A DNA stretch of 48,158 nucleotides, from assembly GCA_937871435.1 (NCBI GenBank), contig CALMQM010000043.1, positions 1 through 48,158 on the forward strand, read 5' to 3'. Origin of the DNA: an uncultured Bacteroidota bacterium (lineage in GTDB: Bacteria; Bacteroidota; Bacteroidia; AKYH767-A; 2013-40CM-41-45). Numbering within the stretch: position 1 is the stretch's first letter; each line of letters begins with the position of its first letter. The translations under genes were made by a program, and so were the position numbers. Below the pieces are notes generated by a model. The model did no database searches. It was given only the letters and a program-made list of their open reading frames with translations, and was not told the origin of the DNA. This document shows positions 1 to 9,056 of the stretch, piece after piece.

Positions 1-1
1 T

Positions 2-463
2 ATTCCGGTTCATCCTGATGCACACGCCAGGTTCGATGCAGTAGTCCGGACCTACGAATACCGGATTCATCAGCAAAAAGATCCATTCAACAACAAGTAT
101 TCTACATATTTTCCCTATGAATTAGATCTTGATTGCATGAATCAATTTGGAAAAATCCTGATGGAATATTCTGATTTTTCCGCTTTTGCAAAAACCGGTT
201 CACAAAATCTAACGAATATCTGTAAACTAAAGGATGCACACTGGACCAGAAAAGATCACGAAATAAAATTTGGAATATCCGCTGATCGATTTTTAAGAAA
301 TATGGTAAGAGCAATTGTGGGCACTCTTTTGGAAGCAGGGAGAGGAAAATTGAATGAATCTGAATTCCGCCAAATTCTGGAAAGTAAAGACAGGAAAGAA
401 GCAGGATATTCTGTTCCTGCAGAAGGTTTGTCATTAGTTGAAATTAATTACCCCTATCTATAA
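2..463 (+). CDS. truA: tRNA pseudouridine synthase A, C-terminal part (5' end outside window)
   Basis: TruA converts uridines 38-40 of the tRNA anticodon arm to pseudouridine in the cytoplasm. The open frame enters from the left edge in frame 2, so about 153 C-terminal residues are visible and the start codon lies outside. Family features seen are DAHARFDAVVRTYEYRIH near the left edge (the region just after the catalytic aspartate segment), the SAFAKTGSQN stretch, and the C-terminal RFLRNMVRAIVGTLLEAGRGKL block, which is highly characteristic of TruA. The internal ATG at 137 is not the start, because conserved sequence continues upstream of it in frame. The stop is 6 bp before the following ABC exporter, so the two are probably co-transcribed. 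Identification is confident. Confidence 0.95.
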   Translation: MPVHPDAHARFDAVVRTYEYRIHQQKDPFNNKYSTYFPYELDLDCMNQFGKILMEYSDFSAFAKTGSQNLTNICKLKDAHWTRKDHEIKFGISADRFLRNMVRAIVGTLLEAGRGKLNESEFRQILESKDRKEAGYSVPAEGLSLVEINYPYL

Positions 464-469
464 TCTTAA

Positions 470-2278
470 ATGGCGAAAGAATCATTAAGCGGAAAAGCCT
501 TTGATTTTCCAATACTAAAGAGAATTTTTGCTTTCACTGTCCCCTATAAAAAAACGTTTTGGGTAAGTGTTGGTTTAACTTTCTTTCTGGCAGTACTTTC
601 CCCGATTCGCCCTATACTGGTTCAATACACCGTCGATCATTATATCCTGCATGCGAATGCTCGCGGGCTATTAAATATGACCCTGTTGATGATCGGATTA
701 CTTCTTGTTCAAAGTCTTGTTCAGTATTATCACACCTATTTGACCAATTGGCTCGGACAGGTAATCATCAAAGATCTTAGAGTAAAGTTATTCGGACATA
801 TTTCCCGTCTTCGCCTGAAATATTTTGATCATACACCGATAGGTACACTTGTAACCCGAACCATCAGTGATTTGGAAACCATCGCTGATATTTTCAGTGA
901 AGGTCTTATTGTAATATTTGGCGATTTGCTACAACTAATTGTCATTGTCATTTTCATGTTTTTCATCGATTGGAGATTGGCACTGATCAGTTTGTCAACC
1001 ATTCCAATTCTTCTTGTAGCGACCCGTATTTTTCAACAGGGAATCAAAGAAGCCTTTCGGGATGTCAGAACTCAGGTCGCAGCTTTGAATACGTTTGTTC
1101 AGGAACATATTACGGGCATGAATATCGTTCAGATTTTCAACCGGGAACCGGAAGAAATGAAACGGTTTGAATCCATCAACCGGATGCATATGAAAGCACA
1201 CATTAAATCTGTTTGGTATTATTCAATTTTCTTTCCGGTTGTCGAATTACTCATTGCAACTTCCATCGGATTGCTGGTGTGGTGGGGATCCAAAGGTGTG
1301 GTGATGGGACATGTTTCACTCGGAAATGTGATTGCATTCATCATGTATATCAATATGCTCTTTCGCCCGATCCGTGAATTAGCGGATAAGTTCAATACAC
1401 TTCAAATGGGAGTGGTGAGCAGTGAACGTGTTTTCAAAGTACTCGATACACAGGAATTTATTCCGGATACCGGTTCAATTCCTGCAAAGGAATTGCAGGG
1501 TGTGATTGAATTCAGAAATGTCTGGTTTTCCTACGCTGATCATACTCCTTCTTATCATTCTTCTGAAAATGGTCATCCGTCAGATCAGGATTGGGTTTTG
1601 AAAAATATCAACCTGAAAGTGGCTGCAGGCGAAACGCTTGCCTTGGTAGGAGCAACAGGTGCAGGTAAATCATCCATCATCAATCTTGTTGGAAGACTCT
1701 ATGAATTTCAAAAAGGAGAAATACTGATTGACGGGAAAAATATCCGGGAATATACCCTGGATTCACTTCGAAAAAATATTGCTATTGTGTTGCAGGATGT
1801 TTTTCTATTTTCCGATTCCATAGCGAATAATATTTCTTTAAGAGATCCGGGAATAAGCAGGGAACAAATAATAAATGCTGCTAAGGCAGTTGGCGCGCAT
1901 CATTTCATTGAACGACTTCCGGGTCAGTATGATTTCAACGTTATGGAAAGAGGGGCAATGCTCAGTGTTGGACAAAGGCAACTGATTTCATTTATCCGAG
2001 CTTATGTGTTCAACCCTAGAATTCTTATTCTGGATGAAGCTACATCCTCAATCGATTCTGAATCGGAAGAATTAATTCAGGAGGCAACCAGACAATTAAC
2101 AAGAAACAGAACATCTATAGTGATAGCGCATAGATTGGCCACCATTCAGAATGCGCAGAAAATAATTGTCATGGATCACGGTGAAAAGAAAGAAGAAGGA
2201 AACCACCAGGAACTACTCCGGTTGAACGGACTGTACAAGCATTTATACGAAATTCAATTTGCCGGACACAAAAATTGA
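470..2278 (+). CDS. ABC exporter, fused permease and ATPase (MsbA/MdlB-like)
   Basis: This is a 602-aa half-transporter expected to act as a homodimer in the inner membrane, exporting lipid or a hydrophobic compound. An N-terminal six-helix ABC membrane domain (about 20-310) is followed by a nucleotide-binding domain (about 345-600). Seen in the ATPase are Walker A GATGAGKS (394-401), the Q-loop around Q442, an ABC signature of the form LSVGQ (499-503) where LSGGQ is usual, Walker B ILILDE (518-523) and the H-loop AHRLATI. There is a short insertion rich in His/Ser/Pro (about 358-372) just before Walker A. Start is the ATG 6 bp after truA. The substrate cannot be read from sequence; lipid A flipping (MsbA) or drug export are both possible, so no gene symbol is given. 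Confidence 0.9.
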   Translation: MAKESLSGKAFDFPILKRIFAFTVPYKKTFWVSVGLTFFLAVLSPIRPILVQYTVDHYILHANARGLLNMTLLMIGLLLVQSLVQYYHTYLTNWLGQVIIKDLRVKLFGHISRLRLKYFDHTPIGTLVTRTISDLETIADIFSEGLIVIFGDLLQLIVIVIFMFFIDWRLALISLSTIPILLVATRIFQQGIKEAFRDVRTQVAALNTFVQEHITGMNIVQIFNREPEEMKRFESINRMHMKAHIKSVWYYSIFFPVVELLIATSIGLLVWWGSKGVVMGHVSLGNVIAFIMYINMLFRPIRELADKFNTLQMGVVSSERVFKVLDTQEFIPDTGSIPAKELQGVIEFRNVWFSYADHTPSYHSSENGHPSDQDWVLKNINLKVAAGETLALVGATGAGKSSIINLVGRLYEFQKGEILIDGKNIREYTLDSLRKNIAIVLQDVFLFSDSIANNISLRDPGISREQIINAAKAVGAHHFIERLPGQYDFNVMERGAMLSVGQRQLISFIRAYVFNPRILILDEATSSIDSESEELIQEATRQLTRNRTSIVIAHRLATIQNAQKIIVMDHGEKKEEGNHQELLRLNGLYKHLYEIQFAGHKN

Positions 2279-2317
2279 AAACTCCGTTTTGAACCTGTGT
2301 TTTCTATATGCTGAAAA

Positions 2318-2349
2318 AAAAATCAGGAGCTGTAAAACCCCTGATTTTT
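2318..2349. terminator. Intrinsic terminator, probably bidirectional
   Basis: Complementary arms AAAAATCAGG (2318-2327) and CCTGATTTTT (2340-2349) enclose a 12-nt loop and carry A and T runs on either side. It lies between the convergent ABC exporter and SirB1-like genes and can serve both strands. Confidence 0.8.
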
Positions 2350-2385
2350 AATTTGTGACCTTTGTACTCCAAACTTTTGGTCCGG

Positions 2386-3249
2386 TTAAATCGTCGCACG
2401 CATAAGCTGCTGCAATTCTTCCACCTTGTCCATAAATCCAAGTTTATGATAAGAATTCATCAGGTTTCGAATCAGACGTTGTATCATGTCCTTGCTGGAG
2501 CAGGGTTCATAGTAACTGTTTTCTTGCGGAATTTTCAGCTGTTGTAAAAAAGTGTCAATCTCTTTTCTGTTGAAGATATCTCCTTTACTAAAAGGATTGA
2601 TATAAAACAGAATTTTAGAATGATCATTTATATTCACCGGATCATTTAACTCATCACGGTAACACAATACAAAGTGTTCAGGTAAATTCACTCCATAAAC
2701 AGGAACACCTGCACTGCGGGCAATTTCCAGATAGAGTAGAGACAACATCAAAGGATTTCCTTTTCTTGTTTCAAGAGCAATGTTGATATATGAATTCTGT
2801 GGAGCATGGTAATTTTGTGTGTTACCACTAAATCCATGAATGTCAAAAAATATCTTGTTTAATACTTTTACCTGCTCCATAGCAGTCAGATCATCATTCA
2901 TCTCCAGCCAGGCATCCTTGCGCATCTTATCCAATTGCCTCTGGATCATCTCTTCCTGAAGTTCAGGGTATTGATACCTCGCAACAAGAATTGCTCCTTT
3001 AATTAATTCCCTCGATCCAGAATGAGCCCAAACTCTTAATTCATGCTGTAAATCTTCGAACTGAATTTTATGAATAATTGCTTCAATTCGTTGCTGCATG
3101 ATAGCATCCATCGAACTACTCCATGCACTTTCAAGGATAGGAATAACATCTTTACCATAATGGATTAGCTTATCCTCAATGTGCTGGTAAATTTCAGTGT
3201 CACTGTCATCCAGTAGACGTATCAGGGCATCAACTTCGGTGCGGTTCAT
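2386..3249 (-). CDS. SirB1-like transglutaminase-fold protein (Transglut_core2 type)
   Basis: A 287-aa cytoplasmic protein with no signal peptide. The N-terminal half is helical (HEAT-like helices around 1-110). The middle carries the conserved SirB1/transglutaminase-like block: GNPLMLSLLYLEIARSAGVPVYGVNLPEHFVLCYRD at about 165-200, where the GxP, GVNLPxHF and downstream acidic positions are the usual family signature. The classical Cys-His-Asp protease triad is not evident, as is normal for this family, whose biochemical role is poorly known. It is a single gene with its own terminator, convergent with the ABC exporter. The family call is good; no specific function can be assigned. Confidence 0.8.
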   Translation of the reverse strand: MNRTEVDALIRLLDDSDTEIYQHIEDKLIHYGKDVIPILESAWSSSMDAIMQQRIEAIIHKIQFEDLQHELRVWAHSGSRELIKGAILVARYQYPELQEEMIQRQLDKMRKDAWLEMNDDLTAMEQVKVLNKIFFDIHGFSGNTQNYHAPQNSYINIALETRKGNPLMLSLLYLEIARSAGVPVYGVNLPEHFVLCYRDELNDPVNINDHSKILFYINPFSKGDIFNRKEIDTFLQQLKIPQENSYYEPCSSKDMIQRLIRNLMNSYHKLGFMDKVEELQQLMRATI

Positions 3250-3470
3250 AAGATAATTTTGTCCTACCTTAAACTCATGTCACCCGACAAAAGATACTTT
3301 TTCTACATCCTAATTTTCAACATTAGATTGTTGGAAGCTTCAGAAAAAAAATATGGTTATTTCTGTAACCTTCTGGAATCAAGGCTTTGCACCACGCGCA
3401 ATTAAAACGGAAGATTGGATGAACTTGAACATAATGACATAGTTATGGAAATCAGGAAAGGATGTTTTTT

Positions 3471-3478
3471 TATCTTTG
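3471..3478 (+). promoter_or_regulatory. Bacteroidota -7 promoter element (TATCTTTG)
   Basis: A TAnnTTTG match 52 bp before the ATG of the SBBP-repeat protein. No convincing TTTG element was found at the right distance upstream, so this rests on the -7 box and position only. An alternative upstream start at 3476 would sit inside the box, which argues for the start at 3530. Confidence 0.45.
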
Positions 3479-3529
3479 CAACTAAATTGGAAACACCCTC
3501 ATTCCACTAATTTACCTTTAACATATACC

Positions 3530-6502
3530 ATGAAACAAACAACATTCATTTTTGGCCTTCTTTTATCCTTATTGTTTGACACAATCAAAGCACAAAGCCC
3601 TACAATTTTGTGGGATTCCTATTATACCGGAGTTGGTGACAATTCTGATCGATTTAACAAAATTGTCTCGGATGGTTCGGGAAATTATGTTGCCGTTGGC
3701 TATACAGTAAAACCTGGTAATTACAGGGATATGCTCACTGTGAAATTCAATTCATCAGGTGATACTCTCTGGTGGAGAACCAAGAATGGAAAAAATAGTT
3801 TTGACGACGAAGCTGTTACAGTAGCAGTTGATGGCAGTGGCAATGTTTATGTTGCAGGATTTGGGGACGGAGGAAATTCTCAGGTGGATATCATGCTTTT
3901 GAAATACAACTCTGCCGGAGTTCGTCAATGGGATACTACATGGAATAGTTCTGCTTTTCAGGATGATATTCCTGTAGACATGGCCGTCGATGGCAGCGGA
4001 AATATTTTAATCACCGGAACTACAGAACCTGATTCAGTTTCTGGTAGTAGTGACTACATCACATTAAAATTCAATCCAAGTGGTGGCTTAGTTTGGCAAG
4101 CACAATATTCAAGACCTGCAGTTGCTAATGGAAAAGATGAAGCGGCAAAACTTGGTGTTGATGGAAATGGGGATGTTTTTGTCACCGGCAGATCTTCCAA
4201 TGGAAGCGATGACGATTATGTTACGCAGAAATATTCCGGAACAAATGGAACAGTCCTGTGGACTCAAATTTACAATAGCGGGAATGGTACTGATCGTGCA
4301 ACCGCACTTGTAATAGATCATGGTGGAAATGTTATCATCTCTGGTCGGAGCGACAATGGCAGCAACGATGATTTCAGAACAATCAAATATAATTCAGCCG
4401 GAACATTGCAATGGACGAAAGGTTGGAACTCTGCATATAATCAAAATGACCGAGCTATCGCTGTTACTGTGGATGCAACTGATAACGTATTTGTCTGCGG
4501 ACAAACTGATGCGGATAACTCTTCCGTTACCGATTACGATTATTCTATAGTAAAATACAATGGTTCAGGTGTGTTGCAATGGTCCAGAATTGCCGGTAGC
4601 ACGTCATTACAATATGATATCCCTGCAGACATTGCCGTTGATGGAAATGGCAATGTATTCGTGACAGGAAAATCGGATTTGAATGCTGATCCCCTTGTAA
4701 ACGACTTTTCAATCATGACTGTGATGTACACCTCTGCCGGTGCTCAGTCATGGATGAATTTCTACGAAGGGGACCGACCCGGTGGTGGAGATATTGGATA
4801 TAGTCTTGTTACTGACAATTCTTCAGTCTATGTTGTCGGAGGTTCAGATTATGTATCTACTCAGAAAGATGCGACTGTATTAAAATATGATCTTGCAGGA
4901 AATTCGACCTTCACAAAACATTACAACGGAGAAGGTGATTTTTCTGAAACAGCGAGATCGATCGTAATCGATAGCAATGATCGTTCATACGTCGGGGGTT
5001 ACACTTATCGTGAAGATCATAACCGTGATATCAATATAGTAGCTTTTGAAAGCAACGGAACTATGTTGTGCTCCTTTACTTACAATGGTTCAAAAAGCGA
5101 TGATGATGAAATCAATGCAATTGCGCAAGATGCAAGTGGGTTCATTTATGCAACTGGTTACACAAAATCCACGGGTCAGAAAAGTGATTTCTTCACTATG
5201 AAATGGAACCCGAACACTTGTGATACTGTTTGGACAAGAACATACAATTCTCCTGGAAATCAATCTGACAAAGCAGAATCAATTGCTGTGGATGCGGCAG
5301 GGAATGTATTTATTACCGGAAGAAGTGATCAGGATGTAAATGATACCATCGACAACAATGATATTGTTACTATCAAATACAATACGAGCGGTACACAGAT
5401 GTGGATTCAGCGATACAATGGTACAGGAAACCTTAGAGACGAACCGGCCAAAATATTGCTGGACAATACCGGCAATGTCGTTGTCTGTGGAAGAATGGAA
5501 AAACTAAATGATGATGATTTCGTTGTTCTAAAATATGACCAGATCACAGGAAACCCTGTATGGGCCAGCCCCGCAACATACAATGGTCCTTTTTCCAATG
5601 ATGATCGTCCCTTGGATATGGTGATAGACAACAACGACAACATTTTTGTTGCCGGTTACAGCCAAACCGGCTCAGGTGGTGCTACGGATGATGCTGCTGT
5701 AGTTAAATTCGACCCCTCGGGAAACCAGGTTGGATTCTTCGGATTCGATGGATTGGGTCAGGGGAATGATGATGCTGTAGTCATCGCACACGATAATCAG
5801 AACAATATCATTGTATCGATGAAAAGTGATGTTGATCCGGATCCGTTACACAGTAATTACAATTATCTCACAGTGAAATTTGATAATAACCTCACTCAAC
5901 TTTGGAATAACCCTCCTGAATACAATAGTCCTATCAGTGGTGATGATATTCCAACAGCGATCACTACAAATGCTGTCGGAGATGTATTTGTTACCGGAAC
6001 TTCGGAAAACGATACGAGTGGAGGCAGAACAAATCACAATTGGGTAACTGTACGCTACAATGATCAGGGGATCCAAACTTTCGTAGCCGATTTCGATGGA
6101 CCGGGAAATGGTGATGATTCTCCAAATGGAATCGCGTTGCGTGGAACTTCAATGTGGGTCTGTGGACATGTTGAAGCTCCGGGAATAAATCAAAAAGATC
6201 TTGCTGTTGTTCGTTATGATATAACAGTTGGATTACCTGAAGTATCAACAGGTAGTAAGAACTCTGTTGTCTATCCCAATCCTTGTGTGAATTCAGCCAT
6301 GTTCGTCAATAATGGTTTCTCAAGCGCATCATGGTCTCTGATAGTATCCGATGTATTGGGAAAAATAGTTTACCAATCTATTGAAAATTCTGGTCGTGAA
6401 CTGTTGATTAATACCAGTCAAATGTCTGATGGAATCTATCATTATCAGATAATAGAGAATGGAAAAGCCATGGACTCAGGAAAATTTGTTATTCAAAAAT
6501 AA
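3530..6502 (+). CDS. Secreted SBBP-repeat beta-propeller protein with T9SS sorting domain
   Basis: A 990-aa exported protein. The start at 3530 is chosen because it gives a clean signal peptide (MKQTTFIFGLLLSLLFDTIKAQ); an ATG 18 codons earlier adds a polar leader and overlaps the -7 box. The body consists of about 13-14 imperfect repeats of roughly 60-65 aa, each containing a variant of AVDGxGNVFVTGxS followed by an Asp-rich turn and a DYxxxKYNxxG strand. These are SBBP (seven-bladed beta-propeller) type repeats. The last 80 or so residues (YPNPC ... GIYHYQIIENGKAMDSGKFVIQK) form a type A T9SS C-terminal domain, so it should be secreted across the outer membrane and anchored or released. Ligand and role are unknown. 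It is followed after 6 bp by another T9SS cargo gene. Confidence 0.85.
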   Translation: MKQTTFIFGLLLSLLFDTIKAQSPTILWDSYYTGVGDNSDRFNKIVSDGSGNYVAVGYTVKPGNYRDMLTVKFNSSGDTLWWRTKNGKNSFDDEAVTVAVDGSGNVYVAGFGDGGNSQVDIMLLKYNSAGVRQWDTTWNSSAFQDDIPVDMAVDGSGNILITGTTEPDSVSGSSDYITLKFNPSGGLVWQAQYSRPAVANGKDEAAKLGVDGNGDVFVTGRSSNGSDDDYVTQKYSGTNGTVLWTQIYNSGNGTDRATALVIDHGGNVIISGRSDNGSNDDFRTIKYNSAGTLQWTKGWNSAYNQNDRAIAVTVDATDNVFVCGQTDADNSSVTDYDYSIVKYNGSGVLQWSRIAGSTSLQYDIPADIAVDGNGNVFVTGKSDLNADPLVNDFSIMTVMYTSAGAQSWMNFYEGDRPGGGDIGYSLVTDNSSVYVVGGSDYVSTQKDATVLKYDLAGNSTFTKHYNGEGDFSETARSIVIDSNDRSYVGGYTYREDHNRDINIVAFESNGTMLCSFTYNGSKSDDDEINAIAQDASGFIYATGYTKSTGQKSDFFTMKWNPNTCDTVWTRTYNSPGNQSDKAESIAVDAAGNVFITGRSDQDVNDTIDNNDIVTIKYNTSGTQMWIQRYNGTGNLRDEPAKILLDNTGNVVVCGRMEKLNDDDFVVLKYDQITGNPVWASPATYNGPFSNDDRPLDMVIDNNDNIFVAGYSQTGSGGATDDAAVVKFDPSGNQVGFFGFDGLGQGNDDAVVIAHDNQNNIIVSMKSDVDPDPLHSNYNYLTVKFDNNLTQLWNNPPEYNSPISGDDIPTAITTNAVGDVFVTGTSENDTSGGRTNHNWVTVRYNDQGIQTFVADFDGPGNGDDSPNGIALRGTSMWVCGHVEAPGINQKDLAVVRYDITVGLPEVSTGSKNSVVYPNPCVNSAMFVNNGFSSASWSLIVSDVLGKIVYQSIENSGRELLINTSQMSDGIYHYQIIENGKAMDSGKFVIQK

Positions 6503-6508
6503 GTTTGC

Positions 6509-8104
6509 ATGAGCATCTTCAATGCTTCGAAAATTTTTCTTCTCTTACTCCTTAGCATTCAATTGAAGGCTCAGTCCCCAAGAAATCTGAATTTGATTTC
6601 GACAATAAATATTCCCGGTCAGCAATTGGCGGGATGTTGGCATTATGAAGATGGTACCGGAAAGGCGTATGCATTGATAGGAGCACAGCGGGGAATTGTA
6701 ATACTGGATATTACAATTCCATCAAATCCGGTAAACCTGTTTCAATTACCGGGAGTGAATAGCATCTGGCACGAAATCAAAGTGCAGGGTGATTTTGCTT
6801 TTGCTGTAAGTGAAGGAGTGGATACTGCAGTTGTGAAAAATGGAATGCAAATTATTGACCTCAGGTTTTTACCTGATAGTGCTCCAACTAAATTTTACCA
6901 GGGAGACGGGAGCATAGAAAATCAATTAGTAAAAGCTCATACCATAACAACAAGTGGAAATTATGTTTACATAAATGGACATAATATCAGTTCACTCGGA
7001 AGCGGAGTGTTGATTTGCGACATTTCTGACCCCTGGAATCCACATTTTGTTGGCGCTGTCACAAATAACTATTGTCACGATAGTTTTGTACGTGGTGATA
7101 CATTATGGACAAGTGATATTCAGGCCGGACAGTTTTCAGTATACAATATCAGCAACCGGGCAAATCCTCAGCTGCTTGCAACTCAGCCAACACCGGGTGA
7201 TTTCAACCATAACACCTGGTTGAGTGATGATTCAAAAACTTTGTTTACAACTGATGAGAGAATCAACGAACCTCTCGCTTCCTTTGATGTTTCTGATTTA
7301 TCCAACATCACTTTATTAGACGAATATTTAACTTCCAATATGCCCGCAAGCGAAGTACATAATGTGCGTGTATTGAACGATTTCCTGATCAATCCCAGCT
7401 ACGGAAGCCAGATTACTCTTGTCGATGCGGCACGTCCTGCCAATCTGATTGAAGTTGGAAATTTTACAACTGGTTCATCACTCTGTTGGGATGCTGACCC
7501 TTACTATTCATCCGGGCTCATTGTCGCAACAGAAAAAAATAGTGGAAATGTGTTTGTGCTGCAACCAAGTTATATACGGGCTTGCTATTTAGAAGGATCG
7601 GTAACAGATAGCAGTACTGGAATTCCACTTGTTGGGGCCACCATAATTATCAATGGAACTTCTGTCACTGAAAATTCCAATTCATCCGGAGAGTATAAGA
7701 CGGGACTGCCGGATGCTGGTTCATACACTATAACTTGTGTGAAAAATGGCTACAATCCTAAAACTATCACCGGGGTTTCATTGAATAATGGAATACTTAC
7801 AGTAAGGGATTTTCAACTTTCTCTGGTTGGAATTGGAATCAATGAAATGGAAGGTGAAAATCTTTTTGAGCTGTATCCGAATCCGGCAACAGATCTGATC
7901 CGAATAAATTCAATTGCCGGAAATCATGAATTTTCCACCATGGAAATTAAATCAGTGACCGGTGCATTAATTTCAAAATACACTCAATCTGACCTGAATC
8001 CCTTTGCTCCGGATATCTCCATTTCTGATTTGAGTCCCGGGTTTTATTTTCTGGTCATTACTTCGAAAGAAAGTAAAACTGTATTGAAGTTTCAGAAATT
8101 ATAA
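6509..8104 (+). CDS. Choice-of-anchor B family protein with carboxypeptidase-regulatory-like and T9SS domains
   Basis: A 531-aa secreted protein, probably in an operon with the upstream propeller gene (6-bp gap). Residues 1-22 are a signal peptide ending KAQ. Residues about 25-355 hold LVIVD-like repeats (GIVILDITIPSNPV, GVLICDISDPWNPHFVG, FSVYNISNRANPQLLA, LASFDVSDLSNITLLDEY), typical of the choice-of-anchor B family. Residues about 358-437 form a carboxypeptidase-D regulatory-like beta sandwich (LEGSVTDSSTGIPLVGATIIINGTS). The end (LYPNPATDLIRINS ... GFYFLVITSKESKTVLKFQKL) is a T9SS type A sorting domain. The function is unknown; a cell-surface or released adhesion or binding role is an inference from the domain types. 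Confidence 0.85.
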   Translation: MSIFNASKIFLLLLLSIQLKAQSPRNLNLISTINIPGQQLAGCWHYEDGTGKAYALIGAQRGIVILDITIPSNPVNLFQLPGVNSIWHEIKVQGDFAFAVSEGVDTAVVKNGMQIIDLRFLPDSAPTKFYQGDGSIENQLVKAHTITTSGNYVYINGHNISSLGSGVLICDISDPWNPHFVGAVTNNYCHDSFVRGDTLWTSDIQAGQFSVYNISNRANPQLLATQPTPGDFNHNTWLSDDSKTLFTTDERINEPLASFDVSDLSNITLLDEYLTSNMPASEVHNVRVLNDFLINPSYGSQITLVDAARPANLIEVGNFTTGSSLCWDADPYYSSGLIVATEKNSGNVFVLQPSYIRACYLEGSVTDSSTGIPLVGATIIINGTSVTENSNSSGEYKTGLPDAGSYTITCVKNGYNPKTITGVSLNNGILTVRDFQLSLVGIGINEMEGENLFELYPNPATDLIRINSIAGNHEFSTMEIKSVTGALISKYTQSDLNPFAPDISISDLSPGFYFLVITSKESKTVLKFQKL

Positions 8105-8126
8105 TTGGATTCGCTTGCCCCCCGAT

Positions 8127-9005
8127 TCAGGACATTTTCGCCAGTCGGTCCAATACTGTTTCAATCAGGGAATTCATTGTTTCTTCTCCTTTGTGAGTGT
8201 GTTTATTGTTGATCCGATTGGCTACAATCGCATTGATGGAACAACAATGATGGCCCAGAATTTTAGCCAGACCATACATCGCTCCGGTTTCCATTTCAAA
8301 ATTTGTTATGCGATGGTTTTCAAACCTGAAACTATTCAAGGTCTGAATAAAATCCGGCCTTGCCAATTCATATCGAAGAATCCTGCCCTGCGGAGCATAG
8401 AATCCAGAACAACTTGCTGTAATCCCTTTGAACATTCCTGCACTCAGAGCTTTGTCAAGTTTACCTGAACATCTCGAAATGTAAGATTGCGGTAAAATTC
8501 CTTGATTTGGATAATGCTTCCTGAATGCACCTACAATATTTTGCTCTTCAGTATCGTTGCTCAACTTGTAAAAATTAAGCAATCCATCTAAACCCATTCC
8601 AAATGAAGAAAATACAAAACCATCCACCGGAATATCTTCCTGTAGAGAACCGGATGTTCCTATTCGGATGAGATTCAAAGAACTAAGTTTCGATTTAATT
8701 TCTCTGGCTTGCAAATCGATGTTCACAAGTGCATCCAGTTCATTGTAAACTATATCAATATTATCAGTTCCGATTCCGGTAGATATCACTGTGATTCTTT
8801 TGCCTTTATATGTCCCGGTATGAGTTACAAATTCACGCTTCTGTTTTTTAACTTCAATCTTGTCAAAGAACTTTGAGACCATTGCAACCCGATCAGGATC
8901 ACCGACATTAATTATCGTGTCTGAAATATCCTGTGGGAGCAGATTTAAATGATAAACACTGTTATCTGAATTGAGGATAAGTTCTGATTCTGGTATTTTG
9001 CTCAT
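8127..9005 (-). CDS. Nucleoside phosphorylase (uridine/purine phosphorylase family)
   Basis: A 292-aa cytosolic enzyme of the PNP/UDP phosphorylase superfamily, cleaving a nucleoside with phosphate to base and ribose-1-phosphate in salvage. Motifs seen are INVGDPDRV (phosphate-binding N-terminal loop), VISTGIGTDNIDI, RIGTSGSLQEDIPVDGFV, and FEMETGAMYGLAKILGH, the Glu-Met-Glu type ribose-binding segment. Which nucleoside is used is unclear; uridine phosphorylase-like is most likely. I chose the ATG at 9005 over a start at 9077 because the latter would overlap the divergent stress-protein gene and its promoter, and MSKIPESELILN is where family homology plausibly begins. It converges tightly (22 bp) on the preceding gene. 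Confidence 0.85.
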   Translation of the reverse strand: MSKIPESELILNSDNSVYHLNLLPQDISDTIINVGDPDRVAMVSKFFDKIEVKKQKREFVTHTGTYKGKRITVISTGIGTDNIDIVYNELDALVNIDLQAREIKSKLSSLNLIRIGTSGSLQEDIPVDGFVFSSFGMGLDGLLNFYKLSNDTEEQNIVGAFRKHYPNQGILPQSYISRCSGKLDKALSAGMFKGITASCSGFYAPQGRILRYELARPDFIQTLNSFRFENHRITNFEMETGAMYGLAKILGHHCCSINAIVANRINNKHTHKGEETMNSLIETVLDRLAKMS

Positions 9006-9027
9006 GTTAAGGATTACGTTAAATTTG
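8997..9027 (+). promoter_or_regulatory. Bacteroidota promoter for the universal stress protein pair
   Basis: TTTG (8997-9000), a 19-bp spacer and TAAATTTG (9020-9027) match the Bacteroidota -33/-7 consensus exactly. The ATG at 9057 follows with about 30 bp of leader. It overlaps the start of the divergent nucleoside phosphorylase gene. Confidence 0.75.
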
Positions 9028-9056
9028 CTCACAATAATAAAACTTATTTCCAGTAT

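Noticed and set aside
3476..3529. Upstream start for the SBBP-repeat protein
   Set aside because: It overlaps a -7 box and prefixes a normal signal peptide with 18 polar residues.
3530..6502. DNA tandem repeats within the SBBP gene as a separate repeat feature
   Set aside because: The repeats are at protein level and diverged at DNA level; they are covered by the gene entry.
6498..6508. TAAGTTTG just before the choice-of-anchor B gene as a promoter
   Set aside because: It is formed by the preceding stop codon and ends 2 bp before the ATG, so it would not leave room for transcription to start; operon read-through is simpler.
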